From Curtobacterium poinsettiae (GTDB taxonomy: Bacteria; Actinomycetota; Actinomycetes; Actinomycetales; Microbacteriaceae), in contig NZ_CP106879.1 in assembly GCF_025677645.1 (NCBI RefSeq), positions 992,001 to 1,056,000 of the forward strand: a stretch of 64,000 nt of DNA, in the 5' to 3' direction. A program made the position numbers and the translations under genes. The notes beneath the pieces were generated by a model. The model saw only the letters and a list, made by a program, of their open reading frames with translations, was not told the DNA's origin and made no database searches. This document shows, piece after piece, positions 8,701 to 17,134 of the stretch. Each line of letters starts with the position of its first letter. Within the stretch, counting starts at the first letter, position 1.

Positions 8701-10055
8701 CGTGCCGTCCTGACACTGAGGCCCTTGTCCTTGAAGGACTGGACGATCTCCCGCTGTGCGAGCTCCACCGCGTCACTGAGCTTCAGGCCCGAGGTGAGCT
8801 TGCGGCGGAACTGGTTCTGCAGGCTGGTGAAGGCCGACTGGGTCACCGGGGACCAGGACCAGTCGATGTTCTGTTCCTTCGAGGCCGGCACGAAGACGTC
8901 CTCGTTGTAGTTCTGCCCGGAGAACCACTTCGACGGCTTCTCGCGCTGTGCCCCGATGTAGTCGACGGCGGGCGACCAGCCGATGCCGCAGTACTTGATC
9001 ATCGCGTCGATGCCCGCCTTCGAGGTGGTCATCCACGTGATGAACTCGAGCGCCTCCTTCGGGTGCTTCGCGTTCGCCAGGACCGCGGCGGTGGAACCGC
9101 CGATGGCACTCGAGCCGAAGCCGTCGGCGCCCCACTTCTGCATCGGGGCGACCTTCCACTTGCCCTCGCCGCCCTGCACCGACTCGATCAGGGCGTCACC
9201 CCAGCTCGCACTCGTGACCGCGGCGATCTTGCCGCTCGCGGCCGCCGCGTACCACCCGGGGGAGTACGCGCCGGCACTCGTGTCGACGAGCTCGTCGTCG
9301 ATCACACCGTCGAAGAAGTCCGCGACCATCAGGGTCTTGTCGTCGGTCATGTCGACGACCCACTCGTCGCCGTCGACCGTGAACCAGCGCGCGCCGGCCT
9401 GCTGTGCGTACGCGGCGAACGGTGAGGCGTCGGCGACCGGGAACACCTCGAGGTAGTTCTGCTTCCCGGTGCTCCGGACCTTGTCGGCCAGGTCACGCCA
9501 CTCGTCCCACGTCGTGGGGGGTTCGCCGCCGGCCTGCTCGAGGATCGCGGTCTGGTAGTAGAACCCCATCGGGCCGGTGTCCTGCGGGATGCCGTAGATG
9601 CCGTCGACGAACGACACCTGCGCCCACGCGGCCTCGTCGTACTTCGACTCGAAGTCCTTCGCGCCGTACCGGGCCAGGTCGACCAGGCCGTTCGCGAGCA
9701 TGAACTCGGGGATCTGCCGGAGCTCGACCTGCCCGATGTCCGGGCCGCCGCCGGCCGCGAGCGCGGAGTACATCTTCTGGTACCCGCCGCTGTTGCCGCC
9801 GGGGATCCAGTTCGCGGTCACCTGGATGTCCGGGTGCGTCTCGTTCCAGACGTCGCAGACCTTCTGCAGGTCCTTGAGCCAGGCCCAGTAGGTGAGCCGG
9901 ACGGTCTCACCCGAGGCTGCGGCGGGCACGAGGGCCGCCTTGTTGACGTTGGTCGAGCCCGGGACCGCACAGCCGGCGAGGAGTCCCGCCGCCGCGGTGC
10001 CGAGGCCGAAGCCCAACAGGTGTCGTCTCGTGATGGGTCGTGGTCGTGGCGCCAT
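8697..10055 (-). CDS. Extracellular sugar-binding lipoprotein, Tat-type signal
   Basis: Family 1 solute-binding protein of the CUT1 importer, 452 residues. The N-terminus has a twin-arginine motif (TRRHLLG, R10-R11) and a lipobox LLAGC with C29, so it is probably exported folded by Tat and anchored as a lipoprotein. The mature part starts with the usual LTYWAWLKDLQKV-type first strand. ATG 10055 is preceded by GGAG; the open frame continues 2.8 kb further upstream but only as a shadow of other genes. First gene of the operon SBP-permease-permease-lacZ. An inverted repeat at 10097-10124 lies upstream. Confidence 0.94.
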   Translation of the reverse strand: MAPRPRPITRRHLLGFGLGTAAAGLLAGCAVPGSTNVNKAALVPAAASGETVRLTYWAWLKDLQKVCDVWNETHPDIQVTANWIPGGNSGGYQKMYSALAAGGGPDIGQVELRQIPEFMLANGLVDLARYGAKDFESKYDEAAWAQVSFVDGIYGIPQDTGPMGFYYQTAILEQAGGEPPTTWDEWRDLADKVRSTGKQNYLEVFPVADASPFAAYAQQAGARWFTVDGDEWVVDMTDDKTLMVADFFDGVIDDELVDTSAGAYSPGWYAAAASGKIAAVTSASWGDALIESVQGGEGKWKVAPMQKWGADGFGSSAIGGSTAAVLANAKHPKEALEFITWMTTSKAGIDAMIKYCGIGWSPAVDYIGAQREKPSKWFSGQNYNEDVFVPASKEQNIDWSWSPVTQSAFTSLQNQFRRKLTSGLKLSDAVELAQREIVQSFKDKGLSVRTAR

Positions 10056-10096
10056 TGCCGCACTCCGTTCGTCGTTGATCGGGGTTGTCCACACCC

Positions 10097-10124
10097 AACC
10101 ACAGAACCGAACGCCGGTGTGGTT
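10097..10124. promoter_or_regulatory. Inverted repeat upstream of sugar operon
   Basis: AACCACA-N14-TGTGGTT, perfect 7-base arms, 42-69 bases before the ATG of the solute-binding gene. It could be an operator for a sugar regulator, but no regulator gene adjoins the operon and the long spacer is unusual. Confidence 0.3.
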
Positions 10125-10277
10125 TCGTGGCCGACTCGTTGCCGTGTCCGAGCCGGCCCGGGGTCGCCTGGGTGTTCCCTCCCGACTGCGGACGAGCGCA
10201 GGTCGACGGGTGGAGTGTTGTCGCACGTGAGAGCGCCGGGGCTCATCGGCTCCGGCATCCGTCCGAGAGGAGCTGCC

Positions 10278-11441
10278 ATGACGTCGACCAACGCGACGAG
10301 CGAACTGCACCGGATCCTGGGAGAGCGGCTGGAGGGCGGAGGCACCTGGGCCTGGGCGTACGCCGACGTCTCGGGCAACGTCGAAGACCCACGACGGCAG
10401 GCGGCACTCCGACTGCGCGGGATCGAGGAGACCCTCCGTGCGCAGGGCGCGTCCGACGCGGTCGTCGACCTGGTCGCCGCCGAGTTCGAGCAGGAGCCGG
10501 GCGTCCCGTCGCCGGTCGCGCGCTACGTCCTGGTGCACGACGACGTCGTGGTGCTGAGCGAGGTCCTGCCCGGGCACCTGCACGGACCGGAGTCCGTGGG
10601 GGTCGGTGCCGTGCCGGACCTGGTGCCGCTCGTCGCCCACCGCCCGGTCGACCTGCCGTTCCTGGTGGTCCACGCCGGCAAGGAGGGCGGGGCGTTCCGC
10701 GCCTACCGCCTCGGGCACGCGCCGGTCGCGGGGAACACGTCCGAGCAGCAGGTCCAGGGTCGCAACGACACCCTGCACTACGCGAAGGCCGGCACCGGGT
10801 GGAAGCAGCCGCACTGGCAGCAGCACACCGAGGAGATCTGGAAGCAGAACTCGTCGGAGACCGCGGCCGCCGTCGACGAGACCGTACGGACGATCCGCCC
10901 CGGTCTGGTCGTCGTCGCCGGTGACGTCACCGCGCGCGAGCTGCTGGTGAAGGCGTTCTCGGCCGAGACCCGGGCGCTCGTCTCGGTCTTCCCCGGTGAT
11001 CCCCGCGCGGACGCCGCAGCGAAGCAGGCGTTCGTCGAGCACGTCGAGACCGCGCTCGCCCGTGTCGTCGCCACTCGTCGCCACGACCTCGAGGATGCGC
11101 TCCGCACCCACGTCGGCCGCGGCGACAACCAGGTCGTGACCGGTCTCGGGCCGGTCGTCGAGGCGCTGCAGCAGGCCCAGGGCGCCACGATCGCGCTCGA
11201 CGCGGTGGCCGTCGGGGACCGGACGCTGCTCGCGTTGGCGGGGGCGCCCTGGGTCGCGACCGCGCCGGAGCAGGCCGTCGGTGTGCCGGTCATCGCCGCC
11301 GTCCCCGCCGTGTGCGCGCTCGTCCGTGCGGCGGTGCTGACGGATGCGGAGCTCGTGCTCGTCAACGCCGCGTCCCTGCCCGCAGGTGCCCCCGCGGCCG
11401 CGCTGCTCCGCTGGCCGGTCGGTCCGGTGGTCCCCGCGTGA
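10278..11441 (+). CDS. Rv2629-like protein (bacterial archaeo-eukaryotic release factor family)
   Basis: Soluble protein of 387 residues resembling mycobacterial Rv2629 and related bacterial eRF1/Vms1-like proteins, recently linked to ribosome hibernation or rescue. Supporting features are the central VQGRNDTLHYAKAG and WKQPHWQQHTEEIWKQN blocks, followed by a Rossmann-like release-factor fold (LVVVAGDVTARELL) and a C-terminal L7Ae-like region. ATG 10278 has a good GAGAGGAGCTG ribosome-binding site; the open frame to 9834 is not coding. Single gene, divergent from the sugar operon. Function is inferred from family knowledge. Confidence 0.85.
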   Translation: MTSTNATSELHRILGERLEGGGTWAWAYADVSGNVEDPRRQAALRLRGIEETLRAQGASDAVVDLVAAEFEQEPGVPSPVARYVLVHDDVVVLSEVLPGHLHGPESVGVGAVPDLVPLVAHRPVDLPFLVVHAGKEGGAFRAYRLGHAPVAGNTSEQQVQGRNDTLHYAKAGTGWKQPHWQQHTEEIWKQNSSETAAAVDETVRTIRPGLVVVAGDVTARELLVKAFSAETRALVSVFPGDPRADAAAKQAFVEHVETALARVVATRRHDLEDALRTHVGRGDNQVVTGLGPVVEALQQAQGATIALDAVAVGDRTLLALAGAPWVATAPEQAVGVPVIAAVPAVCALVRAAVLTDAELVLVNAASLPAGAPAAALLRWPVGPVVPA

Positions 11442-11457
11442 GCCGGAGTTCGAGCTG

Positions 11458-11495
11458 ACCTGGTCGAAACGGGCGTACCTGGTCGAAACGGGCGT
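11458..11495 (+). repeat. Two tandem 19-bp repeats plus partial third
   Basis: ACCTGGTCGAAACGGGCGT occurs twice back to back (11458-11476 and 11477-11495) and a third copy begins at 11496. The third copy and part of the second form the left arm of the hairpin at 11487-11529. Confidence 0.8.
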
Positions 11496-11529
11496 ACCTG
11501 GTCGGTTCTTCCGACCGGGTACGCCCGTT
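11487..11529. terminator. Hairpin terminator between convergent genes
   Basis: Arms 11487-11505 and 11511-11529 pair over 19 bases with one G-U pair around the loop TTCTT. It lies between the Rv2629-like gene and the convergent MFS gene and probably ends transcription both ways. Confidence 0.65.
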
Positions 11530-11578
11530 CCGGCAAGGCATCGCACGTGTCCTGGGAAGGAACGAACGGGGTGAGGAG

Positions 11579-12790
11579 TCAGTCGTGCGAGCGGTCGCGG
11601 CTGGGCACCAGCGGGACCGCCAGCAGCGGGAGCACCGCCACGATGCCGAACGACGCCGCGAAGCCGAGCGCACCGACCAGGGCGCCGATGCCCGGACCGA
11701 CGGCGCTCGCCGCGATGAACTGCCCGGTGTTCTGCGCCCCGAGTGCCCGGCCCGACCAGAACGGTCCCGCCGCCTCGGCGACCGACGTGTAGGCCAGCCC
11801 GTTGTCCGCGACCGTCACACTCGTCGCGAGCACCAGGAACACCCCGGCCCCGGCCAGGTGCGTCGCGTCGACGACCGCGAGCACCGCCATCACCCCCGCG
11901 GCGCTCACCGCGACGATGCGCAGGGGTCCGACGCGCGATCCGGCACGGTCGCTCCAGCCACCGACCAGGATCCGGCCGATCGCCCCGACGAACTGCGCAG
12001 CGCCGACGAGCAGCCCGGCCGCCGGTGTCGACCAGCCGAGGCCCACGAGCCAGACCAGCCCGTACGTCGACAGCGTGAACTGCGGCACCACGAGCAGGAC
12101 CGAGACCGCGTGCACCCGCCACAGGAAGCCGCTCGACCGGTAGGGGTTCGCGGTCATCGTCGTCGCGACCGTGGCCCGGGCCGGGCGTGGCGGGTCGGTG
12201 ATCCCGATCGTGCAGCAGACGGCGAGCACCGCGCACAGCACGATCGGCAGGACCAGGGCCGCGCGGATCCCGGAGGCCTCGGCGAACTGCGGCACCGTGA
12301 CCGCCGCGAGCGTCACCCCGAGCGGCTGTGACATCTGTCGGATGCCCATCGCGAGCCCCCGGCGCTCCTTCGGGAACCACCCCACCACGACCCGGCCGCT
12401 CGCCGCGTTCGTCGAGGCACTCGTCATGCCGCCGGCCAGGAACGCCGACCCGAGCAGCACCGGGTCGCCCGCAGCCAGCCAGGCAGCGACCACGGCCAGC
12501 GTGGTGAGCACGAGGCCGCCGGCGATGACGACGCGCTCGCCGAACCGGTCGGTGATCGCACCCCAGGCGATGAGCGTCAGGACCATGCCGAACGTCGGAG
12601 CAGCGGCGAGCAGCCCGGCGGCCGGCAGGGACGTACCGCGGCTGAGCAGGTGGGGGATGAGGAGCGCCGGCGCGGACACGACGAGCGTCCCCGCCGCCTG
12701 GGCCGCGACCCCGAGGGCGAGCATCGTCCAGGCGCGGGCGGAGACCGGCGGCGTCGTGGTCGATCTCGGCGCGGCGTCGGTCGTGGGCAT
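11579..12790 (-). CDS. MFS transporter
   Basis: Major facilitator permease of 403 residues with about 12 hydrophobic helices. The loop between helices 2 and 3 is AWGAITDRFGERVVIAGG, the usual MFS motif A position. A second copy-like loop in the C-half (GGWSDRAGSRVGPLRI) supports the two-fold repeat. It is divergent from the GntR regulator gene, with a double GTATAC operator between them, so it is probably that regulator's target. The substrate is unknown; FCD-type regulators usually sense small carboxylates, which suggests an organic acid. Confidence 0.9.
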   Translation of the reverse strand: MPTTDAAPRSTTTPPVSARAWTMLALGVAAQAAGTLVVSAPALLIPHLLSRGTSLPAAGLLAAAPTFGMVLTLIAWGAITDRFGERVVIAGGLVLTTLAVVAAWLAAGDPVLLGSAFLAGGMTSASTNAASGRVVVGWFPKERRGLAMGIRQMSQPLGVTLAAVTVPQFAEASGIRAALVLPIVLCAVLAVCCTIGITDPPRPARATVATTMTANPYRSSGFLWRVHAVSVLLVVPQFTLSTYGLVWLVGLGWSTPAAGLLVGAAQFVGAIGRILVGGWSDRAGSRVGPLRIVAVSAAGVMAVLAVVDATHLAGAGVFLVLATSVTVADNGLAYTSVAEAAGPFWSGRALGAQNTGQFIAASAVGPGIGALVGALGFAASFGIVAVLPLLAVPLVPSRDRSHD

Positions 12791-12833
12791 GGGTCGTCTC
12801 GGCCGTTCGTCGTCGTTCCATCGCGGAACGGTT

Positions 12834-12856
12834 TGGTATACCAGAACGGTATACCA
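12834..12856. promoter_or_regulatory. Tandem GntR (FadR-type) operator
   Basis: Two near-identical decamers, TGGTATACCA (12834-12843) and CGGTATACCA (12847-12856), are spaced 13 bases apart in the MFS/GntR intergenic region. The core GTATAC is the typical half-site of FadR-subfamily regulators. Location and symmetry suggest control of both divergent genes. Confidence 0.78.
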
Positions 12857-12888
12857 TTCCCGCCGTCACGCCGCTAGGCTTGTCCGCC

Positions 12889-13590
12889 GTGACCGACACG
12901 ACCGACGCCGCGCCCGTGTCGCAGACGGCCCAGCTCTACGACAACCTGCGCGCAGCCATCCTGACCCTCGACATCGCACCGGGGGAGCGCATCTCGGAGC
13001 GCGGGCTCGAGGCACGGTTCCACGCCTCGCGCACGCCGGTCCGCGCCGCACTGTCGCGGCTCGAGCGCGAGGGACTCATCCTGCACGAGGGCCGCTCGTG
13101 GACGGTCACCCCGATCGACCTCGACGAGATCGCCTCGCTCGCCGAACTCCGCGGCATCCTCGAGCCCGCTGCCGTCCGGTTGGCCGTCCAGCGCGCCACC
13201 CCGGAGCAGCTGGCCGAGGTCCGCGGGCACCTCGACGCGCTCCGGCCCACCCCCGACCAGCAAGCCGGTATCCGCATGGGGTCGACGTTCCACCTCGACC
13301 TCGCCGCGCTCGGTGGCAACCGGTTCGTCACCGACGCCATCGCCGATGCCCTGACGCGGCTCGAGCGCACGCGCTGGATCGAGGTCCGCACGCCCGAGGC
13401 CCGCGACGCCGCCTGGGACGAGCACAGCGCCATCATCGACGCGGTGCGCGACGGTGACGCCGACCGCGCAGCGGAACTCGTGGCCGCCCACGTGGCCGGC
13501 ACGAACGACCGGCTCCTCAGCTGGATCGCGCAGGAGCGCCGACGCCTGCGCGGGGCGGGCATGACGATCGTGGGCGCGACCGAGGGGTGA
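12889..13590 (+). CDS. GntR-family regulator with FCD domain
   Basis: Transcription factor of 233 residues from GTG 12889; a TTG nine bases earlier is the alternative. Winged helix at about residues 12-72 (LYDNLRAAILTLDIAPGERISE, then SRTPVRAALSRLEREGLI) followed by an all-helical FCD ligand domain. The FCD metal-binding residues appear conserved: a D/E-rich RGILEP region, FHLDL, EHSAII and VAAHVAG, supplying the expected His residues. It probably binds the tandem GTATAC sites upstream of its own start and controls the divergent MFS gene. Confidence 0.92.
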   Translation: MTDTTDAAPVSQTAQLYDNLRAAILTLDIAPGERISERGLEARFHASRTPVRAALSRLEREGLILHEGRSWTVTPIDLDEIASLAELRGILEPAAVRLAVQRATPEQLAEVRGHLDALRPTPDQQAGIRMGSTFHLDLAALGGNRFVTDAIADALTRLERTRWIEVRTPEARDAAWDEHSAIIDAVRDGDADRAAELVAAHVAGTNDRLLSWIAQERRRLRGAGMTIVGATEG

Positions 13591-13667
13591 GTGCCCGCGG
13601 ACGTGAGCGGTCTGCGGGCGTGTCCCGGGCCTCCTGGCCGTGTCCGGGGGAGGCCGGGCGCGAGTTG

Positions 13668-13817
13668 CTAGCGCAGGTCCGTCGTCTCCTGCGGTGCGTC
13701 GGCGTCGTCGAACGTGCTGATCGAACCCGTGTGTTCGAGCAGCGCGTCGCGCACCTCGGCCTCGTCGTGGCTCGCGCGGAGTGCGAGCTTGCTCCCGGAA
13801 CGTGTCGACTGCGACAT
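13668..13817 (-). CDS. Small hypothetical protein (49 aa)
   Basis: Short hydrophilic protein, MSQSTRSGSKLALRASHDE at the start and rich in Asp, Glu, Ser and Thr at the end. I accept it as a gene because ATG 13817 has a very strong ribosome-binding site (GGGGAAGGA, 6-7 bases away) and the sequence is charged and non-repetitive, unlike the shadow frames. No domain, signal or membrane segment is seen. It is convergent with the GntR gene and divergent from the LacI gene. Function unknown. Confidence 0.6.
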   Translation of the reverse strand: MSQSTRSGSKLALRASHDEAEVRDALLEHTGSISTFDDADAPQETTDLR

Positions 13818-14045
13818 GTCGTGTCCTTCCCCTGCGTGTGGGCAACCTGTTCGGTGCGGGCACACGGCCCGCTGGTGCGCTTCCTCACGGGACGTACTGA
13901 GGTCGGAACAGTGTCGCGCGGCCCGCGCTCTCCCGCAAGCGTCCCCGGCGCCCTGTGGAGGACTCCCGGCACAGGGCATGCCTAGGATGGTCCGGCCGCA
14001 CAGCGCGAGGCGCGGCACCAGCGGACGTCGAAGGGGAGGCACGGG

Positions 14046-15146
14046 TTGGCCGACCAGCGCACCGCACCTCCCACGGTCTACGACGTCGCCTCGGCGGCCG
14101 GCGTCTCCATCGCCACCGTCTCGCGTGTGCTCCGCACGCCCGACGCCGTCCGTGAGGGCACCCGGGACCGCGTGCAGGCGGCGATCCGGAGCCTCGGCTA
14201 CGTCCCGTCCGGCAACGCCCGGGCCCTCGCCGGCAAGCGCACCGGCGTCGTCGGGCTCCTGCTGCCCGGGTTCGACGTGGTGCCCGACGAGCGCCCGGAC
14301 CTGGTCACCGACGGCGGCGTCCGCGTGGTCGACGACCGGCGCCACGTGACGCAGCCGTTCTCGTCCAACCTGTACTTCGACGAGGTCCTGCGCGGTGCCG
14401 AGACCGAGGCCTGGCAGCGGGGGCTCGCGCTCATGGTGGCCGCCGGGCGGGGCTCGTCACGCGACGTCATCGTGAACGACGTCGCCGGCCGGGTCGACGG
14501 GCTCGCCGTGCTGGCGCAGACCGTGCCCGACGACCTGCTCGAGCACGTCGCCCGCCGCATCCCCGTCGTGGTGCTCGCCGACGACCGGCGCTCGCACGGG
14601 TTCGACTCGGTGAGCGTGGACAACGCCGCGGGCATGCGGACCCTGGCGTCGCACGTGATCGGGCGCCTGGGTATCCGGTCCCTCGCGTACGTCGCGGGCC
14701 CGATCGACTCGCCCGACGACATGGAGCGCTCGGCGGGCTTCCGCGCGGCGCTGGCCGACCACGGGGTGCCGGCCTCGGCGGTGCGCACCGTGCACGGCGA
14801 CTTCGGGCGGGCTCGGGCGCGGGAGCTCGCGGTGTCGCTGCTGGCAGACGACGTCCCGCGCGCCGTCGTCTGCTCGAACGACCAGTCCGCGCTCGGGGTG
14901 CTCGACGCCGCCGCTGCCAGGGGGCTCCGCGTCCCCGAGGACCTCGTCGTGACCGGGTTCGACGGCATCGACGCCGGGCGGTTCTCGGCGCCGCGCCTGA
15001 CGACCGTGCACCAGCCGATGGGGGCCCTCGGGCGTGCCGCCGTCCAGGCGATCGTCGACCGGCTGGAGCGCCGCGAGGGGCCGCCGCGCGCCGTGCGCCT
15101 GCCCGTCGAGGTGCTGCTGCGCGAGAGCTGCCCGCCCGCGCTGTAG
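14046..15146 (+). CDS. LacI-family transcriptional regulator
   Basis: Repressor of 366 residues. The N-terminal helix-turn-helix and hinge helix are canonical: TVYDVASAAGVSIATVSRVL at about residues 10-29, then GYVPSGNARALAGKR. A periplasmic-binding-protein-like sugar domain follows, with the family motifs VVCSNDQSALGVLDAA and VVTGFDGIDAGRFSAPRLTTV. Between the two parts is a slightly long insertion near residues 80-105. The TTG start is preceded by GGGGAGG. It precedes the oligosaccharide operon by 245 bases and probably represses it through the site at 15339-15352. Confidence 0.94.
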   Translation: MADQRTAPPTVYDVASAAGVSIATVSRVLRTPDAVREGTRDRVQAAIRSLGYVPSGNARALAGKRTGVVGLLLPGFDVVPDERPDLVTDGGVRVVDDRRHVTQPFSSNLYFDEVLRGAETEAWQRGLALMVAAGRGSSRDVIVNDVAGRVDGLAVLAQTVPDDLLEHVARRIPVVVLADDRRSHGFDSVSVDNAAGMRTLASHVIGRLGIRSLAYVAGPIDSPDDMERSAGFRAALADHGVPASAVRTVHGDFGRARARELAVSLLADDVPRAVVCSNDQSALGVLDAAAARGLRVPEDLVVTGFDGIDAGRFSAPRLTTVHQPMGALGRAAVQAIVDRLERREGPPRAVRLPVEVLLRESCPPAL

Positions 15147-15157
15147 GCGTGCGACGC

Positions 15158-15296
15158 CTCGCACCGTGCGAGGGGCGTGTGGTGCGAGCTTCCGTGTTCG
15201 GTGCGAGCCTCGCGACCTCGCACCACGGACGGAACCTCGCACCACGCGCGACGACCCTCGCACCGTGCGGCGCCCCGCGCCGACGACACCTCGCAC
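15158..15296. repeat. Cluster of CTCGCAC / GTGCGAG heptamers
   Basis: Within about 140 bases, CTCGCAC occurs at 15158, 15217, 15236, 15257 and 15290, and its reverse complement at 15166, 15182 and 15201. Adjacent opposite copies can form hairpins. The cluster lies between the lacI stop and the operon promoter region, and may act as a terminator for lacI or be a dispersed intergenic repeat. Confidence 0.7.
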
Positions 15297-15338
15297 GGTG
15301 CCACCCCGCAAAACAACACCCGCGCTTGCACGCTGCGA

Positions 15339-15352
15339 TGTAAGCGCATACA
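15339..15352. promoter_or_regulatory. LacI-type operator
   Basis: TGTAAGCGCATACA is a 14-base near-palindrome with a central CG, 12 of 14 positions symmetric, the classical form of LacI/GalR operators. It lies 40 bases upstream of the solute-binding protein start and directly follows the lacI gene, so autologous control is likely. Confidence 0.75.
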
Positions 15353-15391
15353 TTGAGCAGGTACCGAATCGACATGGAGGTCGACCGAGCA

Positions 15392-17134
15392 ATGACGCTT
15401 CCCCCACAGCGCACGCGCGGCACGCGCGACCCGGGCCCCCGCCGCCGAGGCCGCCTCGTCGCGGCCATCGCCGGCCTCGCCGCAGTGGCCCTCGTGGCCA
15501 CCGGCTGCAGCATCCAGGTCCGATCCGAACCCGATCCCACCATCGGCAAGGACACGATGCTCATCAACGCGGACCGCGGCAACCCGCTGTTCGACCGCAA
15601 CTTCAACCCGTACATCGCGAACGCCCGCACGGCCTCCAAGTGGATGTACGAGCCCCTCATCGAGGTGAACCCCCTCGACGGCAAGCGCAACCCGTGGCTC
15701 GCCAGCGCGTGGAGCCAGCCCGACGCGAAGACCATCGACATGACGATCCGATCGGGCGTCGAGTGGTCCGACGGTTCGCCGTTCAGCGCGAAGGACGTCG
15801 TCTTCACCTTCGACCTGCTCAAGAAGTTCCCCGCCATGGACGTCAAGGGCGCCTGGCAGCACATCAAGAGCATCGAGCAGGACGGCGACCACGTCGTCTT
15901 CCACCTCAAGAGCGAGGACGTCCCGAGCCTGACGATCATCGGGCAGACGTACATCCTCGGCGAGGACCACTGGGGCGGCGTGAAGGACCCGACGACCTGG
16001 CGCGACCCGAACCCGGTCGGCACCGGGCCGTTCGTCCTCGGCAACTACACCGACCAGCAGTACTCGATGGACAAGAACCCGAAGTACTGGCAAGCGGACA
16101 AGATCGCCATCAAGCACCTCATCCTGCCGGCGACGAACACGCAGCTCGACACCGTCACCCGCGGCTACGACTGGGCGTACTCGTTCATCTCCGACGTCAA
16201 GGGCACCTGGGGTGCCGCGTCGAAGACGAACGAGTGGTGGTTCCCGGCCGGCGGTGTGATCGGCCTCATCCCGAACCTCACGAAGGCGCCGTACAACGAC
16301 GTCAACGTCCGCCGGGGCATCTCGCTCGCGCTGGACCGTGACGCCATCGCCGAGACCGCGTCCGAGGGCAACCTGTCGGCGGCGGGTCAGACCGGCCTGA
16401 TCCTGCCGAACCAGGAGCGGTACCTCAACCCGGACATCCCCGACCAGGGCATGATCACCCAGGACACGAAGGCGGCGCTCGCCAGCCTCGCGAAGTCCGG
16501 TTACACCGTGCAGGGCGGCAAGGTCGTCAAGGACGGCAAGCAGCTCGCGATCACGATCATGACCGCGAACGGCTACTCCGACTGGCTCCGCGCCGCGCAG
16601 GAGGTCCGCCGCGAACTGACGGCCATCGGCATCAAGGTGACGATCCAGGCGCCGCAGCCCGCCGGGTACCAGCAGAACATCAACAACGGCACGTTCGACA
16701 TGGCGATGGGCGGCATGGGCAACGGTGACGTCTACCAGGCGTTCAACTCCCTGCTCAGCAGCGAGTTCTACCAGCCCGTCGGCAAGTCGACCGTGAACAA
16801 CTACGAGCGGTACAAGAACGCCGACACCCAGAAGCTCCTCGACGAGTACAAGGCGACGACGGACACCGCGAAGCAGCAGGAGATCCTCGACCAGCTGCAG
16901 CAGACCGTCTACGACGAGCTCCCCGTCATCGGCATGTACTACGGCGGGCTCTGGGGCCTGTTCAACACCGGCAAGTTCGTCGGCTGGCCGAGCGCGAAGG
17001 ACCCCTACATGGCACCGCAGAACTACGACTCGGCACCGCTGCTCATCTTCACCAAGCTCCGTCTGCGCGACAGCGCCGCCGGCGAGCAGATCCTGCAGGA
17101 GCAGGACGGCGCGCAGCAGGAGGACCAGAAGTGA
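15392..17134 (+). CDS. Family-5 (peptide/oligosaccharide) ABC substrate-binding lipoprotein
   Basis: Extracytoplasmic binding protein of 580 residues (SBP_bac_5 family). The signal has an Arg-rich n-region, a hydrophobic core and the lipobox ATGC with C39. The mature protein shows the DppA/OppA fold motifs, for example IEVNPLDGKRNPWLA and VEWSDGSPFSAKDVVFTFDLL. ATG 15392, with GGAGG 11 bases upstream, fits the signal better than an upstream in-frame start near 15353. The gene opens an operon with two permeases, a fused ATPase, a hydrolase and a GH1 enzyme. By analogy with cellobiose systems of the Opp type, the ligand is more likely a beta-linked oligosaccharide than a peptide. Confidence 0.93.
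   Translation: MTLPPQRTRGTRDPGPRRRGRLVAAIAGLAAVALVATGCSIQVRSEPDPTIGKDTMLINADRGNPLFDRNFNPYIANARTASKWMYEPLIEVNPLDGKRNPWLASAWSQPDAKTIDMTIRSGVEWSDGSPFSAKDVVFTFDLLKKFPAMDVKGAWQHIKSIEQDGDHVVFHLKSEDVPSLTIIGQTYILGEDHWGGVKDPTTWRDPNPVGTGPFVLGNYTDQQYSMDKNPKYWQADKIAIKHLILPATNTQLDTVTRGYDWAYSFISDVKGTWGAASKTNEWWFPAGGVIGLIPNLTKAPYNDVNVRRGISLALDRDAIAETASEGNLSAAGQTGLILPNQERYLNPDIPDQGMITQDTKAALASLAKSGYTVQGGKVVKDGKQLAITIMTANGYSDWLRAAQEVRRELTAIGIKVTIQAPQPAGYQQNINNGTFDMAMGGMGNGDVYQAFNSLLSSEFYQPVGKSTVNNYERYKNADTQKLLDEYKATTDTAKQQEILDQLQQTVYDELPVIGMYYGGLWGLFNTGKFVGWPSAKDPYMAPQNYDSAPLLIFTKLRLRDSAAGEQILQEQDGAQQEDQK

Noticed and set aside
12880-12888. TTG 12880 as start of the GntR regulator
   Set aside because: It adds only three residues and has no better ribosome-binding site than GTG 12889.
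8697-12899. 1400-codon open frame on the minus strand
   Set aside because: Only its first-encountered end (8697-10055) is a real gene. The rest runs antisense or out of frame through the Rv2629-like and MFS genes, with the Arg/Gly/Ala-rich composition of shadow frames in GC-rich DNA.
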